Positions 27,166-35,733 of a stretch of 41,918 nt of DNA are shown piece by piece. Numbering within the stretch: position 1 is the stretch's first letter; every line of letters starts with the position of its first letter. The DNA lies in contig NZ_SMJW01000040.1 in NCBI RefSeq assembly GCF_004348335.1, positions 1-41,918 of the forward strand, read 5' to 3'. The notes beneath the pieces were generated by a model. It was not told the DNA's origin. It made no database searches and saw only the letters and a list, made by a program, of their open reading frames with translations. Made by a program: the position numbers and the translations under genes. Origin of the DNA: Actinomadura bangladeshensis (GTDB taxonomy: Bacteria; Actinomycetota; Actinomycetes; Streptosporangiales; Streptosporangiaceae).

Positions 27166-27220
27166 CGTCCTTCTCCTTCCCCTCGCTTACCAGCGAATAC
27201 TTCGCACACCGTGTGCGCAA

Positions 27221-27234
27221 CGGACGAAGGTCCC
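27221..27234. promoter_or_regulatory. DosR-like box (adh-usp)
   Basis: CGGAC-GAAG-GTCCC: 9 of 10 arm positions, 55 nt upstream of the adh start. Confidence 0.6.
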
Positions 27235-27346
27235 ATCCGGACCCCGGGATGAGTCGGAGTGCACGTGCCCCCTTACTCGGCCCGCATGCCGGACTGCGGG
27301 GTAAAGGAGGCCGGCCGACGACGCCGCGATGGTGATCTAAGCGCCG

Positions 27347-28345
27347 TCAGAGGCGGGCGGCGACGTGGTCGGCGAGGTCGGCGAGACGGCACGTGTAGCC
27401 CCACTCGTTGTCATACCAGCCGAACACCTTCACCAGATCGCCGCTGGACTGGGTGAGGGGGGCGTCGAAGACGCAGGAGGCCGGGTCGCCGATCACGTCG
27501 CGGGACACGATCGGGTGCGTGTTGTACCGGATGATTCCGGCGAGCGGGCCGTCGGCGGCCCGTTCGAAGGCCGCGTTGATCTCGTCGGCGGTCGCCGGGC
27601 GGTCGAGCAGGCAGGCGAGATCGACCAGGGATCCGTCCTCGACGGGCACGCGCAGGGCCATGCCGTCGAACCGTCCATGCAACTCGGGGATCACCGCGCC
27701 CACGGAGCGGGCGGCGCCCGTGCTGGTGGGGATCATGTTCACGGCAGCGGACCGCGCGCGGTGCAGGTCTTTGTGCGGTGAGTCGAGAAGGTTCTGGTCG
27801 TTGGTGTAGCCGTGGATGGTGGTCATGTAGCCCTTGGCCACCCCGAACGTGTCGTGCAGCACTTTGGCCATGGGGGCGACGCAGTTGGTCGTGCAGGACG
27901 CGTTGGAGATGACGGTGTGCCGCTCCGGGTCGTAGACGTGCTCGTTGACCCCCATCACGAGCGTGGCATCGGCGTCCTTGCCGGGGGCGGAGAGGATGAC
28001 CTTGCGGGCGCCGGACTTCAGGTGCGCGGCGGCGTCCTCGCGCCGCCGGAACCGGCCGGTGGACTCGATCACGATCTCGGCACCGGCCGCGCCCCAGTCG
28101 AGGTCGGCGGGATCGCGGTGGGCGGTGACCGGGATGCGGTGGCCGTCGACGATCAGCGCCGCGTCGTCGTGCTCGACCGTCCGGCCGAGCCGGCCATAGG
28201 TGGAGTCGTACATCAGCAGATGCGCGAGCGTGGCGGTGTCGGTGACGTCGTTGATGGCGGCGACCTCACGACCGCGCTCCAGCGCCAGACGCAGGTAATT
28301 GCGTCCGATGCGCCCGAAGCCATTGATTCCTACCGGGGCGGGCAT
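27347..28345 (-). CDS. gap: Glyceraldehyde-3-phosphate dehydrogenase
   Basis: 332 residues, complete type I GAPDH: nucleotide motif GINGFGRIGR (6-15), catalytic Cys151 in SNASCTTNC, the active-site His in TTIHGYTNDQ, and the C-terminal VFGWYDNEWGY. INDVTD after the second strand suggests NAD preference. The start ATG 28345 has GGGAG 5-6 nt upstream. It stands alone, not with pgk and tpiA as the housekeeping glycolytic gene usually does, and has two DosR-like boxes upstream. It is therefore likely an additional, stress-induced isozyme; this is inference. Confidence 0.93.
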   Translation of the reverse strand: MPAPVGINGFGRIGRNYLRLALERGREVAAINDVTDTATLAHLLMYDSTYGRLGRTVEHDDAALIVDGHRIPVTAHRDPADLDWGAAGAEIVIESTGRFRRREDAAAHLKSGARKVILSAPGKDADATLVMGVNEHVYDPERHTVISNASCTTNCVAPMAKVLHDTFGVAKGYMTTIHGYTNDQNLLDSPHKDLHRARSAAVNMIPTSTGAARSVGAVIPELHGRFDGMALRVPVEDGSLVDLACLLDRPATADEINAAFERAADGPLAGIIRYNTHPIVSRDVIGDPASCVFDAPLTQSSGDLVKVFGWYDNEWGYTCRLADLADHVAARL

Positions 28346-28446
28346 CTCGTCTCCCAAGGGTTGGCCGGTGCCGGCTCAAGGACTCTCCCCGGCCGGCATG
28401 GTTCCGCGACCCCTCCAGGCTCGGTGGAACCGAGTGGGCGACGCCA

Positions 28447-28460
28447 GGGACCTTCGTCGC
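28447..28460. promoter_or_regulatory. DosR-like box (gap, proximal)
   Basis: GGGAC-CTTC-GTCGC: 9 of 10 arm positions, 101 nt upstream of the gap start. Confidence 0.6.
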
Positions 28461-28490
28461 GGTGTGCGTCCGCGGAGCGGCCCGGGAGAA

Positions 28491-28504
28491 GAGACCTTCG
28501 GCCC
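28491..28504. promoter_or_regulatory. DosR-like box (gap, distal)
   Basis: GAGAC-CTTC-GGCCC: 8 of 10 arm positions, 44 bp from the proximal box (about four helical turns). Confidence 0.45.
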
Positions 28505-28514
28505 TGGACGCGCC

Positions 28515-29366
28515 CTAAGGCGCGCCGCGATGGTGAGCGATGACCATCGTGCAGGGCGCATGGTGGACCAGGTGCTGGCTGACCGAGCCCAGCACCAGAC
28601 CGCGGACTCCGCCGGCGCCGCGCGATCCGACGACCAGCATCCTCGCGTCCCGGGCGGCCTCCAGCAGTACGTCGCGGGGTTTGCCGGGACTCGTTCCCAC
28701 CCGGCATCGCACCGATGGGTGGTCGGCACCGAGCCTGTCGATCTCCAGGTCGAGTCCGGGTCCCGCCGGGTCGTCGTCACAGCCCGTGCCCGGTAGAAGG
28801 GCGCGCAGGACGACGAGCGGGGCGTTGTGCAGTTCGGCTTCCGCATAGGCGATCTCGAGCGCCCGCCGTGCCAGATCGGAACCGTCGAACCCGGCCACGA
28901 TGGGCGTTCCCGGCCGATGCGCGAGGGGAGGTCGTGCGATCACGACGGGGCACAGGGCGTGCGCGGCGACACCGGCGCTCACCGAGCCCAGTACGCGGCC
29001 GATGGCGCCGTGCCCGCGTGAACCGACGACGAGCAGGTCCGCCTGCGAGCTCGCGTGCCTCAGCTCGGTCACCGGGAACCCTCGCAGGAGCAAGGGGTGC
29101 ACGGGGATCCCGTGTTCCCAGCGGCGGGCCATGGCGACGGCGTCACCAATGATGCGGCTCTCCCCGCTGCGGAACAGGCCGGCGGTCAGGTCGTCGATGC
29201 CCGCGTCCCATGGCGGACTCCAAACGCCGCAGACGGTGACGGCGCAGTGCCGCAGCCGTGCCTCGGCGAGCGCCCATCCCAGCGCGAAGCGTGCGTCATC
29301 GGAGTCGTCATAGCCGACGAGCAGGCCGGGCTCTCTCCAAGGCCTGGTGTCATGGTCAGCTCTCAT
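28515..29366 (-). CDS. Universal stress protein, tandem UspA domains
   Basis: 283 residues, both UspA domains with ATP-loop signatures: VGSRGHGAIGRVLGSVS (one residue shorter than canonical) and VGSRGAGGVRGLVLGSVS. It is the best conserved ATP-binder of the Usp paralogues here. ATG 29366 is chosen because the domain begins GLLVGYDDSDDARFALGWA; in-frame residues further upstream read through the promoter boxes. It is divergent from the DUF4389 gene, sharing three DosR-like boxes; gap lies about 170 bp downstream but has its own boxes. Confidence 0.9.
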   Translation of the reverse strand: MRADHDTRPWREPGLLVGYDDSDDARFALGWALAEARLRHCAVTVCGVWSPPWDAGIDDLTAGLFRSGESRIIGDAVAMARRWEHGIPVHPLLLRGFPVTELRHASSQADLLVVGSRGHGAIGRVLGSVSAGVAAHALCPVVIARPPLAHRPGTPIVAGFDGSDLARRALEIAYAEAELHNAPLVVLRALLPGTGCDDDPAGPGLDLEIDRLGADHPSVRCRVGTSPGKPRDVLLEAARDARMLVVGSRGAGGVRGLVLGSVSQHLVHHAPCTMVIAHHRGAP

Positions 29367-29462
29367 CGTGCGGCCGCCGTTCCTGCCGGGTCGGATGCCC
29401 TTCCAGGACCCAATGTCTCCGCTGCCGGCCCCTCCCTCCACCCCCGTTGGTCCGGCCGGACC

Positions 29463-29478
29463 GGGGACCAACGTCCCC
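29463..29478. promoter_or_regulatory. DosR-like box, perfect arms (usp/DUF4389 divergent, box 1)
   Basis: GGGGAC-CAAC-GTCCCC: both arms perfect over six bases, identical in spacing to the DosR box core. It lies 96 nt from the usp start. It also forms part of a larger inverted repeat, with CGTTGGTCC at 29445-29453 facing GGACCAACG at 29465-29473. Confidence 0.8.
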
Positions 29479-29488
29479 AAAGGACGGG

Positions 29489-29502
29489 ATGACCTAGGTC
29501 CC
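29489..29502. promoter_or_regulatory. DosR-like box (divergent region, box 2)
   Basis: ATGAC-CTAG-GTCCC: 8 of 10 arm positions; centre 25 bp from box 1. The same ATGAC left arm occurs in the hsp20 box read on its coding strand. Confidence 0.55.
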
Positions 29503-29511
29503 GGAGGGAAA

Positions 29512-29525
29512 GGGACCTATCTCCC
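29512..29525. promoter_or_regulatory. DosR-like box (divergent region, box 3)
   Basis: GGGAC-CTAT-CTCCC: 9 of 10 arm positions; centre 23 bp from box 2 and 90 nt upstream of the DUF4389 start. Confidence 0.6.
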
Positions 29526-29615
29526 TACAGTTCGACGGCCATGGCGACGACGGTCGCAGTAGGTGGTGCCCGGTCGTCACCGCATGGCCGGGGCGCTAGA
29601 CCCGTGGAGGCCGAT

Positions 29616-30299
29616 ATGAACGGTCGTGAGATCCCGGTCCGGGTGGACGGTCGGCTGGATGAGCCGCTGTCGCGATGGCTGTGGCTGCTGAAGTGGCTGC
29701 TGCTGATTCCGCACTACATCGTGCTGTTCTTCCTCGGGATCGCGTTCGCGGTGCTGACCGTGGTCGCGTTCTTCGCGATCCTGTTCACAGGCCGCTATCC
29801 CCGGTCGGTCTTCGAGTTCAATCTCGGTGTTCTGCGCTGGGTGTGGCGGGTGGCCTTCTACGGGTACGGCGCGCTGGCGACCGACCAGTACCCGCCCTTC
29901 ACGTTGAAGGACGTCCCCGACTATCCGGCCCGCCTGGACATCGACTACCCGGAGCGGTTGTCGCGGGGGCTGGTGCTGGTGAAGTGGTGGCTGCTGGCGA
30001 TCCCGCACTACCTCGTCATCGCCCTGTTCACCGGCGGAGGCATCGGCTTCGGCTCAGACGATGGCAGCCGGAACGTCCCCGGCCTGGTCGGGGTGCTGGT
30101 CCTGATCGCGGCCGTCGCGCTGCTGTTCACCACGCGTTACCTGCGCGGTGTCTTCGGCTTCGTCATGGGCATGAACCGCTGGACGCTGCGGGTGGCCGCC
30201 TACGCCTTTCTGATGACCGACCGGTACCCGCCGTTCCGGCTCGACATGGGCGGAGCGGAGCCGGCGACGCACACCGAGATGGCCGGGCAGGGACGCTAG
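29616..30299 (+). CDS. DUF4389 membrane protein with internal duplication
   Basis: 227 residues built of two copies of one unit. Unit 1 has [20 protein letters not shown], a membrane helix, [26 protein letters not shown] and TDQYPPF. Unit 2 has [46 protein letters not shown] and TDRYPPF. About four membrane helices are predicted. ATG 29616 has GGAGG 5 nt upstream. Homologues sit beside usp and adh genes in actinomycete DosR/OsdR-type clusters. Function unknown; envelope remodelling in dormancy is a guess. Confidence 0.88.
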   Translation: MNGREIPVRVDGRLDEPLSRWLWLLKWLLLIPHYIVLFFLGIAFAVLTVVAFFAILFTGRYPRSVFEFNLGVLRWVWRVAFYGYGALATDQYPPFTLKDVPDYPARLDIDYPERLSRGLVLVKWWLLAIPHYLVIALFTGGGIGFGSDDGSRNVPGLVGVLVLIAAVALLFTTRYLRGVFGFVMGMNRWTLRVAAYAFLMTDRYPPFRLDMGGAEPATHTEMAGQGR

Positions 30300-30311
30300 C
30301 GCCCGTGTCCC

Positions 30312-30325
30312 GGGACGTTGGCCAC
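30312..30325. promoter_or_regulatory. DosR-like box (second adh-usp operon)
   Basis: GGGAC-GTTG-GCCAC: left arm perfect, right 3 of 5; 64 nt upstream of the adh start. It overlaps a 10-bp palindrome GTCCCGGGAC (30307-30316). Confidence 0.5.
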
Positions 30326-30389
30326 TGCCGGTGCCGTGCCGGCGGGTTCGACTCTGGAGTTCCAGCCGAATCGATGGAGGAGGCGCATC

Positions 30390-31430
30390 ATGCGAGCGCT
30401 GGTGTACCACGGCCCTGGGAACAAGGCGTGGGAGGAAGTGCCCAAGCCGCGGATCGTCGAGGACGGCGACGCGATCGTGCGCGTCGACGCGGTGACCATC
30501 TGCGGGACGGATCTGCACATTCTCAAGGGCGATGTCCCGGCGGTGACCGACGGGCGGATCCTGGGGCATGAGGCGGTCGGGACGGTCGAGGCGGTCGGCG
30601 CGGGTGTGCGGACGGTCAAGCCGGGCGATCAGGTGCTGGTGTCGTGCATCACCGCCTGCGGAACCTGCCGGTTCTGCCGGGAGGGCCGCTACGGGCTGTG
30701 CGTGGGCGGTGGCGGGTGGATCCTCGGGCACAAGATCGACGGGACGCAGGCGGAGTACGTGCGGGTGCCGTTCGCCGACACCTCGGTCCATCCGCTCCCG
30801 GGCGGGGTGCCCGCCCAGGATGTGCTGATGCTGGCCGACATCCTGCCGACGGGGTACGAGGTCGGTGTCCTCAACGGCGCCGTGCGCCCGGGGGATGTGG
30901 TCGCGGTCGTGGGCGCCGGCCCGATCGGGCTGTCGGCGATCATGGGAGCGCGGCTGTTCAGCCCCAGCCGGGTCATCGCGATCGACCTGGCCGACAGCCG
31001 CCTGGAGGCGGCCAAGCGGTTCGGCGCCGATGTGACGGTCAACAACTCCCGGCAGGATCCGCTCGCGGCCGTCGGTGAGCTCACCGGCGGGCTGGGCGCG
31101 GACGTGGCGATCGAGGCCGTCGGCGTGCCCGCGACCTTCGAGGCGGCGGTGGCGCTGGCCCGGCCGGGCGGGCGGATCGCCAACATCGGTGTGCACGGCG
31201 GCCCGGCCACCCTGCACCTGGAAGAGCAGTGGATCCGCGGTATCACGATCACCACGGGGCTGGTGGACACCTACTCCACGCCCACCCTGCTGCGGCTGGT
31301 CGCCGGCGGTCAGCTCGACGCCGGACGGTTCATCACCCACCACTTCCCGATGGAGGAGTTCATCAAGGCCTACGACGTCTTCGGCGACGCCGCCGACACC
31401 GGCGCGCTCAAGGTCGTCCTGACCCGCTGA
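30390..31430 (+). CDS. Zinc-dependent alcohol dehydrogenase
   Basis: 346 residues, medium-chain family. Catalytic zinc Cys38 (TICGTDLH) and His60-Glu61 (LGHEAVG); structural zinc Cys90, 93, 96 and 104; coenzyme motif GAGPIG (175-180) followed by IAIDLADSR, suggesting NAD. It differs clearly from the other adh (26107-27165), so it is not a recent duplicate. It resembles the alcohol dehydrogenases in Streptomyces OsdR-type clusters. ATG 30390 with GGAGG about 8 nt upstream. Followed after 131 bp by a usp gene on the same strand. Confidence 0.9.
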   Translation: MRALVYHGPGNKAWEEVPKPRIVEDGDAIVRVDAVTICGTDLHILKGDVPAVTDGRILGHEAVGTVEAVGAGVRTVKPGDQVLVSCITACGTCRFCREGRYGLCVGGGGWILGHKIDGTQAEYVRVPFADTSVHPLPGGVPAQDVLMLADILPTGYEVGVLNGAVRPGDVVAVVGAGPIGLSAIMGARLFSPSRVIAIDLADSRLEAAKRFGADVTVNNSRQDPLAAVGELTGGLGADVAIEAVGVPATFEAAVALARPGGRIANIGVHGGPATLHLEEQWIRGITITTGLVDTYSTPTLLRLVAGGQLDAGRFITHHFPMEEFIKAYDVFGDAADTGALKVVLTR

Positions 31431-31561
31431 TTCAACGATGGGACCTGCGGTCATCCCCGTGGTGGCCGCAGTTCCCCGCCTCCGCCCCGGGACGACGGCG
31501 GCTGCCGGGGTGGGAGCGGGTGCAAGGGCAGCCCTTGAAGGTGTGAAAGGAGGCGTTGATC

Positions 31562-32422
31562 ATGTCCAATCCGATCGTCGTCGGCGCCGACGGCTCGGCC
31601 CCGTCCGAGCACGCGGTGGCCTGGGCGGCCGACGAGGCGGCCCGGTACAAGAGCGACCTGAGAATCGTCCACGCCATCGAGAAATGGCCGTTCGACGTGC
31701 CGCTGACCCTCGCGCCCGGGGAGGCGGGCTCGCTGTCCCGCACGGGCGGCGAGGTGCTCGCGGGTGCCGAGCGCATCGCCCACGCCCGCCGGCCCGAGGT
31801 GCAGGTGGGCGTCGAACTGGCGTCCGGACGGACCGTCCAGGTGCTGGCCGAGCACTCCAGGGAGTCGTTCGAGCTGGTGGTGGGGCACCGCGGCCTCGGC
31901 GGCTTCGCCGGGCTCCTGCTGGGGTCGGTCGGGCTCGGAGTCGTCCGCAACGCCGTGTCCCCGGTGGTGCTCGTACGCGGCGAACCGGCGGCGGGGCGGG
32001 GCGAGATCGCCGTGGGCATCGGCCTCGGAGACGATTCCGCGGCCCTGGAGTACGCCTTCCGGGCCGCCGCGGCGCGCAACGCCAGGCTCCGGATCGTGCA
32101 CGCCTGGCCGTTCCCCGAAGCGCTGGACGAGCCCGGCGCGGGAGCCGACCTGCGGCGCATCGAGGAGCGGGCGCGGTGGCGCGTCATCGAGGCGCACGCC
32201 CCGATGCGCAAGCTCCACCCGGGTGTGGACGTCGTCGAGGACATCGTCCAGGACAATCCCGCCGCCGCCCTCGTCACCGCGTCCCGCGACGTCGACCTCG
32301 TGATCGCCGGCACGCACCCGCGCACGGGCCTGCCGGTGGCGCGCAGCCACGCGGTGACGCACGCGCTCATCCACCACGCGCACTGCCCGGTCGCAGTGGT
32401 CTCCTGTCCCACCGGGGTGTGA
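31562..32422 (+). CDS. Universal stress protein, tandem UspA domains
   Basis: 286 residues. Domain 1 has the full ATP signature (VGHRGLGGFAGLLLGS). In domain 2 the loop reads AGTHPRTGLPVARSHAVTH and lacks the glycines, so it probably does not bind ATP. ATG 31562 is favoured by AAAGGAGG 8 nt upstream over TTG 31556. It has no clear box of its own and probably shares the adh promoter. Convergent with hsp20, separated by a strong hairpin. Confidence 0.88.
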   Translation: MSNPIVVGADGSAPSEHAVAWAADEAARYKSDLRIVHAIEKWPFDVPLTLAPGEAGSLSRTGGEVLAGAERIAHARRPEVQVGVELASGRTVQVLAEHSRESFELVVGHRGLGGFAGLLLGSVGLGVVRNAVSPVVLVRGEPAAGRGEIAVGIGLGDDSAALEYAFRAAAARNARLRIVHAWPFPEALDEPGAGADLRRIEERARWRVIEAHAPMRKLHPGVDVVEDIVQDNPAAALVTASRDVDLVIAGTHPRTGLPVARSHAVTHALIHHAHCPVAVVSCPTGV

Positions 32423-32480
32423 GGCCGACGTGCCGATGGCTCCGGCCTGTGCTCCGGCCTGAACCGGGCGCGAACGAGAA

Positions 32481-32520
32481 CGGAGGGCATCGAACCGAGT
32501 TCTCGATGCGATGCCCTCCG
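32481..32520. terminator. Bidirectional terminator between usp and hsp20
   Basis: CGGAGGGCATCG and CGATGCCCTCCG form a perfect 12-bp stem around a 16-nt loop that contains a smaller CGAG-TT-CTCG hairpin. It lies between convergent genes. No T-run. Confidence 0.7.
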
Positions 32521-32530
32521 CCCGCCGGTC

Positions 32531-32947
32531 TCACTTCTCGACGGTGATCCGCTTGGCCTCGGCCTTGGCGGCCTTGGGCATCGGCACCCGGACGGTGAGG
32601 ATGCCCTTGTCGTAGGACGCCTTGATGGCGTCGATCTCGGTGGCGGCCGGGAGGGTGAAGGACCTGGTGAAGGAGCCGTAGTGGAACTCCGACCGGTGGC
32701 CCTCCTTCTTCTCCTCGTGGCGCTCGGCGTGGATGCGCAGGACACCTCCGGTGACGGTGATCTCGACGTCCTTGTCGGGGTCGATGCCCGGCAGCTCGGC
32801 GCGGATGACGTGGTCGCCCTCGTCGATGTAGTTCTCGACCCGCATGGCCTGGCCGGTCCCGGTGCGGAACACGGTGAACGGCGACTCGATCCAGTCGAAC
32901 AGTTCGGGGAAGATGCCGCGCGTTTCGCGCCGCTCCAGTGCGCTCAT
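32531..32947 (-). CDS. HspX/Acr-like Hsp20 small heat-shock protein
   Basis: 138 residues with an alpha-crystallin domain (about 38-125): VRAELPG-type motif IRAELPGIDPDKDVEITV, SEFHYGSFTRSFTLP, and YDKGILTVRVPMP. It closely follows mycobacterial HspX, including DPDKDV, EFxYGSF and ATYDKGILTV-like segments; HspX is the hallmark DosR target. The C-terminal IxI-like anchor is ITV. ATG 32947 is supported by GGGAGG 4-5 nt upstream. It is an ATP-independent holdase, probably oligomeric. A DosR-like box lies 147 nt upstream. Confidence 0.92.
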   Translation of the reverse strand: MSALERRETRGIFPELFDWIESPFTVFRTGTGQAMRVENYIDEGDHVIRAELPGIDPDKDVEITVTGGVLRIHAERHEEKKEGHRSEFHYGSFTRSFTLPAATEIDAIKASYDKGILTVRVPMPKAAKAEAKRITVEK

Positions 32948-33094
32948 GATGCCTCCCTCGGCTCGGATCTGAGCGGCACCCACGGGTGAGGGGCGTGGTC
33001 GGCATCCGGATGCTTGCGCTCCTCATCGGTGGCATGCACCTTCATGTTTCCGCCGGACGCGGATCGCCCCCACGGCCATGAGTCACCCGCGGCC

Positions 33095-33108
33095 GGGACC
33101 AAAGTCAT
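33095..33108. promoter_or_regulatory. DosR-like box (hsp20)
   Basis: GGGAC-CAAA-GTCAT: one arm perfect, the other 3 of 5; on the hsp20 coding strand it reads ATGAC-TTTG-GTCCC. It sits between the GH65 stop and the hsp20 start. Confidence 0.5.
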
Positions 33109-33130
33109 CTCGGGTCGTGCCCCAGCGGGG

Positions 33131-35548
33131 TCAGGCGGCGGGTGGTGCCGTCCTGCCGTACTGGAGCGAGCTCTCCCACGATGCGCCCGGGGGGATCTGG
33201 ACGTCCTCGTCCGCGTAGCGGATGCGGATGGGGGAGGCGGCGCCGGGCCGGAGTGCCACGCGGACCAGGTCCTGCCGGCAGGTCAGGTCGATGCCCCAGT
33301 GGCCCCGGTAGCGGAGGCCGAGGCGGAGTTCGCTGATCGCCGAGGGCAGCCGCGGCTCCAGGTGCAGGGTGCCGCCGCGGGTGGTGATCCCGGCGTGGCA
33401 GCGCTGGACGAGGTCGACGGTCCCGGCCATGGCGCCCAGGTGGACGCCTTCGGGGGTGGTGCCGTGCTGGGCGTCGGTGATGTCGCTGAACAACGATTCC
33501 AGGAAGATCCGCCAGGCCTCGTCCCCGTCGGTGTGGGCGACGATCCAGGCGTGGACCAGTGAGCTGAGCGTGGAGCCGTCGCAGGTGCGCGGCAGGTAGT
33601 AGTCGATGGTCTTGGCGGCGAGGCCGGGGCCGTGCCCGTAGCCGAGCCGGCGCAGGATGTCGTCGAGTTCGCTGGGGGACAGGACGTAGAAGAGCATCAG
33701 CACGTCGGCCTGTTTGGACGCCTTGTAGCGGTTGGTGGAGTCGCCCTCGGCTTCCAGGATGCGGTCCAGCCTGCGGATGTCGCCGTACCGCTCCCGGTAG
33801 CCGGCCCAGTCGAGCTCCTCCAGGTCGGCGTAGCCGTCGAACTGGCTGATCACGCCGTCGTGGAACGGAACGTACATCTTGTGTGCGACGTCCTCGAAGC
33901 GGGTGATCTCCTCGCGGGTGAGGGCGAGGCGCTCTCGCAGTTCCACGCGGCGGTCTTCGGGCAGCAGGGCGAGCGCGTCGAGCGCCCGGCGCAGCACCCA
34001 GACGGTGAGGACGTTGGTGTAGGCGTTGTCGTCCAGGCCGGGCTCGTCGCGTCCGGGGTGGGCGTCGTGGTATTCGTCGGGGCCCATGACGCCGCGGATC
34101 CGGTACCGGTCGGTGGAGCGGTCGTAGACGGCCAGGTCGGCGAAGAACCGGGCGATCTCCAGCATGGTCTCGGTGCCGTATTCGGCGAGGAACTCGGCGT
34201 CCCCTGTCGCCTCGTAGTAGCGCCACACGTTGTGGGCGATGGTCAGCCCGACATGGCGCTGCAGGTGGGAGTGGTCGGGCAGCCACCGGCCCGAGCGCGG
34301 GTTGAGGTGGATGCGCTGGGTCTCCTCGCCTCCGTCGGCCGCGCTCTGCCACGGGTACATCGCGCCGCGGTGGCCCGCCCCGGCCGCCGCGCGGCGCGCC
34401 GCGGGCAGGCGCCGCCACCGGTACATCAGCAGCGCGCGGGCGATCCCGGGGAACCGCATGGTCAGGAACGGCAGGATGAACAGTTCGTCCCAGAAGACGT
34501 GGCCGCGGTAGGCCTCGCCGTGCAGGCCGCGGGCGGGGACGCCGACGTCGAGGTCGACGATGTGCTCCGACACCGTCTGCAGCAGATGGAAGATGTGCAG
34601 GTTGAGAACGCGCTGCACGTCGACGTGGTCGACGCTCAGCTGGCAGCGCCGCCACAGCCGGGACCACGCCAGCGTGTGCCTTTCCAGCAGGGCGTCGAAG
34701 TCACCGGCGTCGGCGGCCGCGGACAGGGCCGCCCGGCCGTGCTCTTCGATGGCGCGGTCGCGGGAGGTGAACACGGCGGCGACCTTCTCGATCGTGACCG
34801 GCACACCCTCGCGGACGTGCATGGTGAGGTCCTGGCCCGTCCAGCCTTCTTCGGCGCGGTGGGCGCGTTCGACCGGAGCCGACGCCCGGGTGCGGGCCGC
34901 CACGGCGACACCGATCCTGGATGTGACGGTCGAAGCGCGCAGCAGGAGCAGTTCGGGGTCGCTCTGCGGGGTGCTCTCCTCGTGTGCCAGGTGCGCACCG
35001 GGCAGGTTCCGGTACCGCTCCACTCCGGAGTTGGTGACGCGTCCGTCCACCGCCGACTCGATCTGGATCGGGCCGCTCCAGTCCTCGGCCACGAGGGTGG
35101 TCTCCAGCGCGGCCAGGTGGGGATCGTCCATGGACACGATCCGGCGCTGGGCCACCCGTGTCGTCCGCCCCTGTGCGTCGCGCACCCGGACCAGGCGGGT
35201 CAGCACGCCGCGCCGCAGATCGAGTTCCTGCCGGTACGACAGCAGGCGCCCGTTCCGCTGGGCGCGGTCCGGGTCGAACCAGGCGCCGTCGGCGGCGCGG
35301 AAGGTCAGCGGCAGCCAGTTCGGCATGTTGACCAGGTCGGCGTTGTCGGTGTGCCGCCCGTCCATCTCCGCCGGCAGCCGGTCGTAGCAGCCCGCGATGT
35401 AGGTCCCCGGATAGTGGACGCCGTCGGCGGACGTCTCGGCGGCGGCGCCCCGGGTGGCGACGTAGCCGTTGCCCAAGGTGCACAGGGCTTCCCGCAGCCC
35501 CTCGGCTTCAGGGGCGTAGTCGTCATAGGACAGGATCCACCGCTCCAT
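33131..35548 (-). CDS. GH65 family glycoside phosphorylase (trehalose/kojibiose phosphorylase-like)
   Basis: 805 residues, full family length: N-terminal beta-sandwich (about 1-270), linker, (alpha/alpha)6 barrel with HVFWDELFILPF (350-361) and the catalytic acid Glu492 in GPDEYHDAHPG, and a C-terminal beta domain (HLGAMAGTVDLVQRCHAGI and on). GH65 phosphorylases split alpha-glucosyl disaccharides with phosphate to give beta-glucose-1-phosphate, saving ATP. No beta-phosphoglucomutase is adjacent. The start ATG 35548 has GAGAGG upstream; the longer in-frame extension lacks family similarity. A DosR-like box lies 105 nt upstream, shared with the divergent usp. Substrate cannot be fixed from sequence. 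Confidence 0.88.
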   Translation of the reverse strand: MERWILSYDDYAPEAEGLREALCTLGNGYVATRGAAAETSADGVHYPGTYIAGCYDRLPAEMDGRHTDNADLVNMPNWLPLTFRAADGAWFDPDRAQRNGRLLSYRQELDLRRGVLTRLVRVRDAQGRTTRVAQRRIVSMDDPHLAALETTLVAEDWSGPIQIESAVDGRVTNSGVERYRNLPGAHLAHEESTPQSDPELLLLRASTVTSRIGVAVAARTRASAPVERAHRAEEGWTGQDLTMHVREGVPVTIEKVAAVFTSRDRAIEEHGRAALSAAADAGDFDALLERHTLAWSRLWRRCQLSVDHVDVQRVLNLHIFHLLQTVSEHIVDLDVGVPARGLHGEAYRGHVFWDELFILPFLTMRFPGIARALLMYRWRRLPAARRAAAGAGHRGAMYPWQSAADGGEETQRIHLNPRSGRWLPDHSHLQRHVGLTIAHNVWRYYEATGDAEFLAEYGTETMLEIARFFADLAVYDRSTDRYRIRGVMGPDEYHDAHPGRDEPGLDDNAYTNVLTVWVLRRALDALALLPEDRRVELRERLALTREEITRFEDVAHKMYVPFHDGVISQFDGYADLEELDWAGYRERYGDIRRLDRILEAEGDSTNRYKASKQADVLMLFYVLSPSELDDILRRLGYGHGPGLAAKTIDYYLPRTCDGSTLSSLVHAWIVAHTDGDEAWRIFLESLFSDITDAQHGTTPEGVHLGAMAGTVDLVQRCHAGITTRGGTLHLEPRLPSAISELRLGLRYRGHWGIDLTCRQDLVRVALRPGAASPIRIRYADEDVQIPPGASWESSLQYGRTAPPAA

Positions 35549-35653
35549 GGTGACCTCTCGCAGTTTCCAGGGCCGTCCGCAGGGCATTCCCGGCACCGTC
35601 ACGTTCTCACCGGCCGTCCCCTCCCGGGCAGTGCCGGACGACCTGCCCGCCCC

Positions 35654-35667
35654 GGGACGTTGGGCCC
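35654..35667. promoter_or_regulatory. DosR-like box (GH65/usp divergent)
   Basis: GGGAC-GTTG-GGCCC: 9 of 10 arm positions, between the GH65 start (105 nt) and the usp start (66 nt). Confidence 0.6.
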
Positions 35668-35733
35668 CTCCGAGGTGTGTGCGGCCTGCCAAGACTGGAA
35701 CTGCGTCCATGGCCTGAGAAAGGGGGCGGGCGG

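Noticed and set aside
31440..31454. GGGAC-CTGCG-GTCAT as a box for the usp at 31562
   Set aside because: The spacer is 5 nt and the right arm weak; the gene is probably read from the upstream adh promoter.
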